DNA of 25,426 nucleotides, taken from the IMG/VR virus record IMGVR_UViG_3300021963_000598, positions 1 to 25,426 of that record. One strand, given 5' to 3'. The notes beneath the pieces were generated by a model. It saw only the letters and a program-made list of their open reading frames with translations, had not been told where the DNA came from and made no database searches. This DNA comes from a virus. The translations under genes were made by a program, and so were the position numbers. Below are positions 12,130 to 18,309 of this stretch, in pieces (position 1 is the first letter of the stretch; each line of letters starts with the position of its first letter).

Positions 12130-12187
12130 TTTGTTGTTGCAATCTCAACTTAATGTTTATCGGAGACCGACTCACTGCAACAACAAA
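12130..12187 (-). repeat. inverted-repeat spacer between tRNA-Asp and tRNA-Tyr
   Basis: TTTGTTGTTGCA (12130-12141) and TGCAACAACAAA (12176-12187) form a perfect 12-bp stem closing a 34-base loop. Sequence differs from the CCA-clamp family but the placement is the same. Confidence 0.7.
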
Positions 12188-12190
12188 ACT

Positions 12191-12265
12191 TGGCGATGCG
12201 TGGGAGAGTCGAACTCCCGTCTTCGGATAGACAATCCGAGATAATGACCGTTATATGAACGCACC
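12191..12265 (-). tRNA. tRNA-Asp(GUC)
   Basis: Acceptor GGTGCGT/ACGCATC, anticodon arm TCGGA-TTGTCTA-TCCGA, GG in the D-loop, T-arm GGGAG-TTCGACT-CTCCC, G73 (Asp discriminator), CCA. Confidence 0.92.
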
Positions 12266-12391
12266 AAAAAAGAATGGCTGAAGCGGCCGTCTTCATTTAA
12301 TGTTCTCCGCCTTGCCCTTTGACATGCATCCACAATCGCGGGCTGACCTTCAAGGTCCATTTAATGCGTCCTGGCTCGGCCTTTAGAACAA

Positions 12392-12483
12392 CCATATAGA
12401 AACATACTTTTAAACCTGTCTTCAACGCTTAGTCGTTATCTCCCTTTACTAAGAGGGCGATTGGTAAGTATGTTTTTATATGG
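12392..12483 (-). repeat. CCA-clamp spacer E
   Basis: RNA-sense CCATATAAAAACATACTT, beginning with the CCA of tRNA-Glu, pairs with AAGTATGTTTCTATATGG (17 of 18). Interior hairpin CTTAGT/ACTAAG. The following stretch 12266-12391 holds more hairpins (for example GACCTTGAAGGTC) and no gene I can support. Confidence 0.75.
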
Positions 12484-12555
12484 TACTGCTACGGGGAGTT
12501 GAACCCCGCTTACTAGGTTGAAAACCTAGTGTCCTAACCGATAGACGATAGCAGT
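12481..12555 (-). tRNA. tRNA-Glu(UUC)
   Basis: Acceptor ACTGCTA/TAGCAGT, anticodon arm CTAGG-TTTTCAA-CCTAG, T-loop TTCAACT, A73, CCA. Confidence 0.93.
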
Positions 12556-12623
12556 AAAAAATTACAATCAAATTTTTAAAGAACCTTGTTGCAACTGACT
12601 CTATCGTTTGTTGCTATGTGTTT

Positions 12624-12652
12624 ATTATAACACCGTTTTGATTGATTGTCAA
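12624..12652 (-). promoter_or_regulatory. consensus sigma-70 promoter inside the tRNA array
   Basis: -35 TTGACA (12647-12652), 17-base spacer, -10 TATAAT (12624-12629): a perfect consensus reading toward tRNA-Glu and the main array. Confidence 0.88.
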
Positions 12653-12719
12653 GCACTTGTTGTGTCTACTAGCAACATGCTACCGTTTCCAAGAACCACT
12701 TCAACCAATCTAAGTATGT

Positions 12720-12748
12720 ATTATATACTAACCACCATTTGGTGTCAA
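12720..12748 (-). promoter_or_regulatory. second consensus sigma-70 promoter of the tRNA array
   Basis: -35 TTGACA (12743-12748), 17-base spacer, -10 TATAAT (12720-12725). About 95 bases upstream of the other perfect promoter, giving a tandem pair ahead of the array. The stretch 12556-12786 otherwise has no gene. Confidence 0.88.
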
Positions 12749-12786
12749 CCCGTTTGTTGTTGTATTTTTGCAACAGATTTAAAATT

Positions 12787-12863
12787 TGGTGCCCTAGGGG
12801 AGACTTGAACTCCCAAAACCTGGTTTCTAAGACCAGTACGTATGCCAATTCCGTCACCAGGGC
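12787..12863 (-). tRNA. tRNA-Leu(UAG) with short variable loop
   Basis: Acceptor GCCCTGG/CTAGGGC, Leu-like D-arm (ACGGAATTGGCATACGT), anticodon arm CTGGT-CTTAGAA-ACCAG, variable region only GTTTT, T-arm GGGAG-TTCAAGT-CTCCC, A73, CCA. The usual long Leu variable arm is missing. Confidence 0.87.
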
Positions 12864-13090
12864 ATTATAGTCAATTATAGACAATTATAGACAATTATAC
12901 ACACTCTGTCGAATGTGTGTATCAAAGCACTCTACATGGATGAACCCACTGGTCTCCCGACGGATAGAGAGTGCTTTGATACGCTACGATCTTTCATCTC
13001 ACACAAGAGACTCCATCCCGTAGGCCGCCCGTTTGCCCATGTTTAAAGTGCAGGCCAGGTCCTCGTTACCCGTACACACTATATGTCCAC
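12864..13090 (-). other. structured leader region without a gene
   Basis: Contains a perfect 15-bp inverted repeat GTATCAAAGCACTCT/AGAGTGCTTTGATAC (12922-12977 region), a small hairpin TACACAC/GTGTGTA, and three iterated TATAATTG-like units just before tRNA-Leu(UAG). No ORF with a convincing start. Probably leader or spacer RNA of the array. Confidence 0.5.
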
Positions 13091-13125
13091 AAAACAAAAA
13101 ACCCTGGGGTTTTTAATCCCAGGGT
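13091..13125 (-). terminator. rho-independent terminator after the 38-aa gene
   Basis: 8-bp stem ACCCTGGG/CCCAGGGT (13118-13125 with 13101-13108) followed on the minus strand by a T-rich tract (TTTTTGTTTT). Confidence 0.88.
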
Positions 13126-13151
13126 CCTTGAAGTTTGGTAGTCAATTGTTA

Positions 13152-13268
13152 TTAACTATTATCTTCTTGGACCCTGCGAATACTATTCATGCCAGCATCG
13201 CCATGCGACCAGACTGGAGCCTGGAAGCGCATGGGTTTTGTTAGCAGTGAATAAGTTTGTGTTTTCAT
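13152..13268 (-). CDS. 38-aa protein in its own transcription unit
   Basis: Begins MKTQTYSLLTKPMRFQAPVW and ends RRVQEDNS. It lies between a consensus promoter (10 bases upstream) and a strong intrinsic terminator (27 bases downstream), so it forms a complete monocistronic unit. No recognised domain, no transmembrane segment; two Met-rich clusters and a basic C-terminal part. The ribosome binding site is weak (CTAAG). The dedicated promoter and terminator argue that either the peptide or the about 170-base RNA itself is functional. Confidence 0.6.
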   Translation of the reverse strand: MKTQTYSLLTKPMRFQAPVWSHGDAGMNSIRRVQEDNS

Positions 13269-13278
13269 CTTAGTTTCA

Positions 13279-13307
13279 ATTATAGTTTATTTATCAATTG
13301 TTGTCAA
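13279..13307 (-). promoter_or_regulatory. consensus sigma-70 promoter for the 38-aa gene
   Basis: -35 TTGACA (13302-13307), 17-base spacer, -10 TATAAT (13279-13284). Confidence 0.88.
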
Positions 13308-13398
13308 CCAGGATTGGCAATGTTGGATAGATTGTGTAAAATGCCAGGGACCAAAAGAAAAGGCCAATTTCTCGGCCTTTTTCTTTGATAGTTCCGGT

Positions 13399-14268
13399 TT
13401 AGAAACGATGTGTCAGGCCCACACCCATTTGCTTGGTGTCTGCACTGTTGACATTGCGATAAGCAACACTGATGGCAGTATTCTTGCTCAAGGCATAATC
13501 GGCGCCCAGGTTGTATGCTTTTACATCTCCAAGCGATCGAGTGCCGTAACTGACTTTTGTAGTCACCGCGCCACTGACCCACGCTGCCCCAATCAATGCA
13601 CCAGTGCTTTCCACGGTGTTGTCCTTGTCCAAACTGTAACTAACATGTGCTTTCAGCCCTGCTAGACCAGATTGTGCAGCAACCACTGTGCTTCGTGATG
13701 TACCAGATTCAAACACAGCCACTGTGGCCTGTACAGGTCCCACTACACCTACTGCACTATATGATAGTGCTTCGGTTCCCACTGTAACTGTGCGATCAAG
13801 TGAACCACTGAAATTGCCCATGCCAGTGGTTAGAAACACAGCATCACCGCTACGAATAGTTCGTAGACTATGCACATCGCCTGCAATAGAACCATAAGCA
13901 GTTCCAAATACATCATTGCCAGTTATGGCCAAGAAATGACTGTTGAATTTACGGCCAATATCAATGGACCCCAATCGAGACGAAAGTCCTACAGTGGTCT
14001 GACGATCCCCCAGTTTAGTTTCAGTTCCAGACACAGGGTTGGTGGCAGCAACACTGGTTTCTACCACAGCACGGGCAGTCAAGCCCCCACCCAGTGACTC
14101 AGCTGCTGAGATACCAACTCTACTGCTATCACTTTTCATAGTTGTGGTACTAGACCCAGCCAGGCTGGTGTTGTCTAAAAACGGTCGTAATTGACCACTT
14201 AATGTGACCTGTGCCGACGCTGTGATAGATACCACGGCCAACATTGTCGCAATTGCGATTTTCTTCAT
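13399..14268 (-). CDS. secreted Gram-negative porin
   Basis: 289 aa from the ATG at 14268, chosen for AAAGGA 8 bases upstream. Signal peptide MKKIAIATMLAVVSITASAQ with an Ala-x-Ala cleavage site, mature start like beta-proteobacterial porins (VTLSGQLRPFLD). Repeated amphipathic beta-strands rich in Gly, Thr and Ser, with porin-like phrases (RVGISAAESLGGGLTARAVVE, ...DRQTTVGLSS...GSIDIGRKF) and a C-terminal Phe (GVGLTHRF), the outer-membrane insertion signal. Shorter than the usual 340-380 aa, so loops are probably reduced. In a phage it may alter outer-membrane permeability or replace a receptor porin to block superinfection, as proposed for lambdoid porin genes. An intrinsic terminator lies immediately upstream. 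Confidence 0.85.
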   Translation of the reverse strand: MKKIAIATMLAVVSITASAQVTLSGQLRPFLDNTSLAGSSTTTMKSDSSRVGISAAESLGGGLTARAVVETSVAATNPVSGTETKLGDRQTTVGLSSRLGSIDIGRKFNSHFLAITGNDVFGTAYGSIAGDVHSLRTIRSGDAVFLTTGMGNFSGSLDRTVTVGTEALSYSAVGVVGPVQATVAVFESGTSRSTVVAAQSGLAGLKAHVSYSLDKDNTVESTGALIGAAWVSGAVTTKVSYGTRSLGDVKAYNLGADYALSKNTAISVAYRNVNSADTKQMGVGLTHRF

Positions 14269-14284
14269 AAAATTTTCCTTTAGT

Positions 14285-14305
14285 AAAAAAACCAACTTTC
14301 GTTGG
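14285..14305 (-). terminator. intrinsic terminator in the porin leader
   Basis: CCAAC-GAAA-GTTGG followed by seven T on the minus strand, ending 16 bases before the porin ATG. Either ends upstream transcripts or works as an attenuator. Confidence 0.8.
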
Positions 14306-14365
14306 CTGGACTAATACTTAGCCCTGGCAATTGATTGCTGGCTATTTTTGATGGAAAACTCAATG

Positions 14366-14410
14366 AAATAGGCTCCGAGGAGCCTATTGCTATTTTTGGT
14401 TACAAGGTAT
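14366..14410 (-). terminator. hairpin copy of the tmRNA terminator module
   Basis: 10-bp stem AATAGGCTCC/GGAGCCTATT (14367-14388) downstream of the GNAT-like gene, with only a weak T-rich tail. Its 28-base flank (14383-14410) is nearly identical to that of the tmRNA terminator at 15033-15060. Confidence 0.6.
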
Positions 14411-14439
14411 GTCTTATCCTAGGTAGCCTTTATAAGAAT

Positions 14440-14997
14440 TCAGTTGTTTAATTTGAATCTATCTTTAGGACCTAACACTCTCATGTCGTGATACATTGGA
14501 TTTTTTACAGGTTTTCCTGTTTCATTACTGATATAAAAACTAATATTATTTCCAGTCGCTACTAATGAATCCCATAACTTAGATGCGCCAGTAGTATGTG
14601 CATCTGTTACAAATACCCAGGGGCCACCCTGTAAAAAATTAGAATAAGCTAGAGTACTTACTCCTTGACGTTGTACTTCAGGTGCAAGTGCCACATGTGG
14701 AGTTACTGCTTTAATTCCTGGTTTTAATAGATTTTTAAACTGTTGAGGTTGCATTTCTATAGTGAATATACCTACACAGTTGTCAGTCTTTTTATCATAT
14801 AGATAATAGTTGTGCATATCTATGCCATCAATATTTTCTTCACTATGTCTAACATTAAATTGTGTCATTGGTGTATTGACCAAATCCATATGTTTTTTGA
14901 ATTTGTTACCTTGATTAATATGAGTAAGTATGTTTACTGGTCCAACAATACGATACTCGTCCACTACTTCTTCAGTGATGATTTCTTTAATGTTCAC
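14440..14997 (-). CDS. GNAT-like acetyltransferase-fold phage protein
   Basis: 185 aa starting at a GTG (14997) with AGG directly ahead. Sequence shows a GNAT-type pattern: a strand with NCVGIFTIEM, VTPHVALAPEVQRQGVSTLAY where QRQGVS resembles the acetyl-CoA pyrophosphate-binding Q/R-x-x-G-x-G/A motif, then GASKLWDSLVATG. The N-terminus (MNIKEIITEEVVDEY) is acidic and reminiscent of phage structural or late proteins. A TATAAATA box lies 4 bases before the GTG. Function is inferred from fold pattern only; it could also be a late structural protein. Lies between the tmRNA terminator and the porin. Confidence 0.6.
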   Translation of the reverse strand: MNIKEIITEEVVDEYRIVGPVNILTHINQGNKFKKHMDLVNTPMTQFNVRHSEENIDGIDMHNYYLYDKKTDNCVGIFTIEMQPQQFKNLLKPGIKAVTPHVALAPEVQRQGVSTLAYSNFLQGGPWVFVTDAHTTGASKLWDSLVATGNNISFYISNETGKPVKNPMYHDMRVLGPKDRFKLNN

Positions 14998-15001
14998 CTA
15001 G

Positions 15002-15009
15002 TATTTATA
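15002..15009 (-). promoter_or_regulatory. T4-late-type promoter box TATAAATA
   Basis: TATAAATA immediately after the tmRNA terminator and 4 bases before the GTG of the GNAT-like gene, so that gene may be late-transcribed. Confidence 0.45.
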
Positions 15010-15010
15010 C

Positions 15011-15038
15011 AAAAAGAATAGGGACCGAAGTCCCTATT
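15011..15038 (-). terminator. rho-independent terminator of the tmRNA gene
   Basis: 9-bp stem AATAGGGAC/GTCCCTATT with UUCG tetraloop on the minus strand, followed by C-TTTTT. Confidence 0.9.
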
Positions 15039-15083
15039 GCTATTTTTGGTTACAAGGCATAAGCTGCCTCGCCAGCTGGGTGC

Positions 15084-15131
15084 TTACGCAGCCATTAGGA
15101 ATTTTTCATCATTTGCAGATAAAGATTTTGC
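15084..15131 (-). other. tmRNA tag reading frame
   Basis: From GCA at 15131: tag AKSLSANDEKFLMAA then TAA (15084-15086). If the resume codon is the second GCA, the tag is ANDEKFLMAA. The -MAA end resembles ClpXP-type degrons (-LAA). Betaproteobacterial tags are of the ANDERFALAA kind, so the tag looks host-matched. Confidence 0.85.
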
Positions 15132-15260
15132 TTCTACGACCGAGTAGAGCGTCTTTCTATACTATGGGTATAGCGACTACACTTTGCCCTCAATCCTGCG
15201 GGTTTCACATTCCCGAGCTGTCCACTTGTTTACTTGTTGCCCTGTCGAAACTATGCAGGC

Positions 15261-15320
15261 CCATCAAAAACACACCAGAGGTCTTTTTGCAAAAATACTC
15301 CCAGTCCAATGTGTTTATGG
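15261..15320 (-). repeat. tmRNA intervening segment with the same CCA-clamp stem
   Basis: RNA-sense CCATAAACACA (starting with the acceptor CCA) pairs with TGTGTTTTTGATGG with a small bulge, ending at G1-G2 of the coding half. Same sequence family as spacers A-E of the tRNA array. Confidence 0.75.
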
Positions 15321-15510
15321 TGGACCTGGGGGGATTCGCACCCCCGTCCAGAACACTTTTCTATCCGCTTCATACAGCAATAACTTCAAACACTATATGG
15401 TATATCTGCACTTTTAGGTTTCCCTAGAGTAATCTGGTGTACCAGCTCTGAGATTTGATACAATCTAATCTTCTATAGTATAGACTATTATTTATCATAA
15501 CCAATACACT

Positions 15511-16386
15511 TCAAAAGACAATTTTTATATCTTTAATATTGTTGCTAATAGATTGTATATACGCTTTTGACTGTGGCAAATCTAACGATAATATATCATT
15601 GTTTATTTTAATTATTGCATTTGTCATGATATCATCTTTCTGAATAATATTAAATCGTCGATTTAATTCTTCAAAATGTTCTTCGTATTTCTTAGAACTT
15701 ATATTTCCGCTTGGTATACGAAAAATTACATCTTTGTATTTGTCAGTTAAATTGATTCCAGGAGTTGTATCTGGTCCGAATACTCTTCCTAAACTTTTGG
15801 TCAATCCAGTAGTAGACAGTGTTCCACCATCAATATAAACATCAATGGATCCTTCCACAATTGAAGGCAAAGCCTCAACAGCTGATTTAAAATTAACAAA
15901 TGTACTATTAGGGCTGAATATTTTTGCAGCTATAATTTTAGCAGCAGTTGTGTGATATCCAATTGTTAATATTTTTTTGCTATTCAACAGTTCAGGCAAA
16001 GTGTTAAAAGAGTTTGATAATCTAGTATTAAACATGACTGGAGACTCGCAGCACATGTTAATAATAGATACCATCTCTAATTCTTTAGCGTAAGTTGGAT
16101 ATTGCAATCGATTAAAAAACAGTTCAGACATGCCAGCTAGGCATTGAACTGACAATTCTGGATCTTTCAACATGTCTAAAGTAGCCAATAATCCGCCAGT
16201 GCCTGATTTAATTATAAGAATCGCTTCTGAATCATATTTTTTATTATATGACTCAACCAATGCACGACACCAGGTACCGGCAACGCCGACACCAGAGTTG
16301 GTGTATATTTTAAATTTTTTAGGTATATCAGCCATTGATATGGTTGACACAATTGCTAACAGCATTACAATAATATACTTTTTCAT
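15511..16386 (-). CDS. TctC/Bug-like periplasmic solute-binding protein
   Basis: 291 aa. Signal peptide MKKYIIVMLLAIVSTISMA, then a mature part resembling the Bug (tripartite tricarboxylate receptor) family: IYTNSGVGVAGTW near the start, TIGYHTTAAKIIAAKIF, and FVNFKSAVEALPSIVEGSIDVYIDGG, which parallels the Bug pattern of a ligand-pocket loop followed by ALTDLLGGQVDL. Bug proteins bind organic acids in the periplasm and are especially abundant in betaproteobacteria. No transporter genes are next to it, so a solo receptor role, or competition with host receptors, is possible. AT-rich; family call moderate. Confidence 0.65.
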   Translation of the reverse strand: MKKYIIVMLLAIVSTISMADIPKKFKIYTNSGVGVAGTWCRALVESYNKKYDSEAILIIKSGTGGLLATLDMLKDPELSVQCLAGMSELFFNRLQYPTYAKELEMVSIINMCCESPVMFNTRLSNSFNTLPELLNSKKILTIGYHTTAAKIIAAKIFSPNSTFVNFKSAVEALPSIVEGSIDVYIDGGTLSTTGLTKSLGRVFGPDTTPGINLTDKYKDVIFRIPSGNISSKKYEEHFEELNRRFNIIQKDDIMTNAIIKINNDILSLDLPQSKAYIQSISNNIKDIKIVF

Positions 16387-16442
16387 TTATAAATTCCTTT
16401 TAATTTTTTTATATATTACGCACATCATGAGTCCAACAATTT

Positions 16443-17579
16443 TCAACCAGGGTGTTGATTGAAAGACTTTATCCAAATTGGCTTTGAGTAAAGGCTATTA
16501 TATTTTCCAAACACTGTTGATTGCAAGTCAGATAGTATTCCATGATTGTTTAGATATTTTTTTATCAGTGAGTTTGATTGTAACTCATTGATGCCTTTTA
16601 GAAAATTGTTTGAGTTTGTTCTATTATCTAGATTATGCTCATGAAGTAAAGACAACAGAGGATTATAGGCAGGAACTAAATCTGATGATGCTGTATCAAT
16701 TTGATAGGACACGTTTGCATTCGCTAATTTTTGAGTTAAACTGTTGTTGATTACCACTTCACCTCGACGGCCAATGGCCTGGGTCCATTGCATATAATCA
16801 ATACCATGGTCCAGTGGGTTGGTAAAAAATGTTTTAACAGTTGTAGGTTTGATAAATGTTGACAAAAATTTAATCAACATATGGCATTGTTTAATATGCA
16901 GTGCTGGCAAATCTGGAGTGATAAAAAACATCTCAAATTTGTCTGATCCCATGAGCTGGCTATAAATATGGTCTAAAAAACTCATATACCATTGTTGGTT
17001 TATTAATAACAAGTGCGGTTTTTCATATCCAACCATCAACGCAAAACTTCTTCCATTGGCTAAATCTTGAATTTCGTTGATCAGCTGATGATCTGTTGTT
17101 ATTCGTCGATATCGATAGCTAACCGCACAATTTTCATATATCCAGTTGGCATTACAAAATTCCAATGGTGATAGTGTATTACTTGCTCTAATAGAGATTT
17201 TTGTTTTGGGATCCTGATGATGATTTTTCAACCAAACTGCTGCACCTTTATCATGTCCACATGCAGGTTCCACGTAGTCACAGATAATGTGATCAATGTG
17301 AATATTATTTCTTACAAAACTATTGTAGACCAAAAAACTATCTGTGCCGCCGCTAAATGCCAATACAAGATATTCATATTTGTTTCTCAGTTGATGCGCT
17401 CGCCGGTCACACAGTTGATCAAACGATTCACTGGGTTCAATGTTGGCTAAATCAAACACTCCCGGCATAAATTCAAACTTGGGAAATTGATGATATGCGT
17501 TGGTTGCGCCGCGCTCAAATGCCAAATATGGATTGTAAATCTTTTCGTTGTTTATTGAATAATAGAAGTCATTGATCAT
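16443..17579 (-). CDS. PP-loop ATPase domain protein (N-type ATP pyrophosphatase)
   Basis: 378 aa from the ATG at 17579; the frame is open to a TTG at 17609 after an in-frame TAA. The P-loop-like motif LAFSGGTDS (73-81) is the ATP-pyrophosphatase signature shared by QueC, asparagine synthetase, TilS and similar enzymes, followed by HIDHIICDYVEPACGH. The rest has no motif I recognise. These enzymes adenylate a carboxyl or carbonyl before amidation or thiolation. Possible roles are nucleotide or tRNA base modification, or amide synthesis. With so many tRNAs nearby a tRNA-modifying role is attractive but only a guess. Confidence 0.7.
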   Translation of the reverse strand: MINDFYYSINNEKIYNPYLAFERGATNAYHQFPKFEFMPGVFDLANIEPSESFDQLCDRRAHQLRNKYEYLVLAFSGGTDSFLVYNSFVRNNIHIDHIICDYVEPACGHDKGAAVWLKNHHQDPKTKISIRASNTLSPLEFCNANWIYENCAVSYRYRRITTDHQLINEIQDLANGRSFALMVGYEKPHLLLINQQWYMSFLDHIYSQLMGSDKFEMFFITPDLPALHIKQCHMLIKFLSTFIKPTTVKTFFTNPLDHGIDYMQWTQAIGRRGEVVINNSLTQKLANANVSYQIDTASSDLVPAYNPLLSLLHEHNLDNRTNSNNFLKGINELQSNSLIKKYLNNHGILSDLQSTVFGKYNSLYSKPIWIKSFNQHPG

Positions 17580-17638
17580 TGAATATATATTCTGGCAGAT
17601 CTCATACAATAATTTTTAGGTATTTAATTGCATGTAAT

Positions 17639-18205
17639 TTATTCCTGGTCCTCGGGCAATACTATCCAACCCAACCGGAATAAATCTTCACGTACTTCGT
17701 CAGTCACCTGGCTTTCGCCCACAAACGCTTCAGATTCTTTTCGCTGCGTTTGCTGTTCAATTGATAGCATACTCCATTCACTGGGTTCAATTGGCTTGGT
17801 ATCTCGTATGCCACTACAGGACCAATCAATGTAATCACCAGTTTCACACATGTTGGCCACAATACCCCCTGCACTGCGCCAGCTGGCACTCCAGCGTAGA
17901 TCTTTCAATGTGGGCCACACTTGATTTTTTTGAAACTCATTGTTGCATATTGCAGCATACAAATTCTGAGCATACACTCGGCTGGCCTGTACCTTGTGAA
18001 CAATCCATTCGGTGCTACGGAGATCATATTCCATGTTATCTTTTTGCCACTCAGGATCTACTATGTTTTCTTCGTCTTGCTGCCGAGCAGACTGGTACAT
18101 GTTTAGATAGTTTTCATTGGGTTCTTTACCTTCTTCTTCACAGCGTTTGATATATCCTTGTGCTTGAAAGGTATGTCTATCGGGACTTTTTGCCGGCTTG
18201 GTCAT
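17639..18205 (-). CDS. conserved T4-like phage protein
   Basis: 188 aa. The phrases YAQNLYAAICNNEFQK, RWSASWRSAGGIVANMCETG, DYIDWSCSGI and VTDEVREDLFRLGWI match a conserved hypothetical protein of T4-like cyanophages as I remember it. Function unknown. The acidic/charged N-terminus (residues 1-60) and Trp-rich middle suggest a soluble globular protein. No clear ribosome binding site. Ends 30 bases before the ATG region of the PP-loop gene. Confidence 0.75.
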   Translation of the reverse strand: MTKPAKSPDRHTFQAQGYIKRCEEEGKEPNENYLNMYQSARQQDEENIVDPEWQKDNMEYDLRSTEWIVHKVQASRVYAQNLYAAICNNEFQKNQVWPTLKDLRWSASWRSAGGIVANMCETGDYIDWSCSGIRDTKPIEPSEWSMLSIEQQTQRKESEAFVGESQVTDEVREDLFRLGWIVLPEDQE

Positions 18206-18309
18206 TTGATTTACTTATGTTTAACTTGGTCTAATGTGTGCTACAGTAGATTGGCAAAATCAATATGTCCAAGCAGCCGGCATTACAACAACATACAACA
18301 TAGCCGACA

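Larger units (their letters stand above)
15046..15400 (-). ncRNA. ssrA: tmRNA, circularly permuted (two-piece) gene
   Basis: In transcription order the acceptor half comes first: T-arm GGGGG-TGCGAAT-CCCCC (15329-15345), acceptor strand CAGGTCC, A, CCA (15318-15328). After a 55-base intervening segment (15263-15317) comes the coding half: GGGCCTG (from 15262), which pairs with CAGGTCC over seven positions (one G-U), then the tmRNA signature TTTCGACAGG, and the tag reading frame at 15084-15131, whose stop lies in a stem (TAAGC/GCTTA). A terminator follows. This order matches two-piece tmRNAs known from alphaproteobacteria, some cyanobacteria and some betaproteobacteria. It would rescue stalled ribosomes with a phage-specified tag. 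The outer boundaries of both pieces are approximate; hairpins such as CTGGT-AC-ACCAG lie in the leader (15400-15480). Confidence 0.88.

Noticed and set aside
12172-12360. 62-aa minus-strand frame MDLEGQPAIVDAC...
   Set aside because: It overlaps the whole tRNA-Asp and a structured spacer, and has no ribosome binding site.
8657-12863. Possible permuted tRNA genes, suggested by the same spacer stem as in the permuted tmRNA
   Set aside because: Each tRNA in the array has its 5' and 3' halves in normal order, so the stems are spacers, not intervening segments of permuted tRNAs.
12669-12884. 71-aa frame across tRNA-Leu(UAG) and two promoters
   Set aside because: It reads through a complete tRNA and a consensus promoter.
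16966-16974. TATAAATA on the plus strand inside the PP-loop gene
   Set aside because: It points against the direction of the gene and no plus-strand gene follows.
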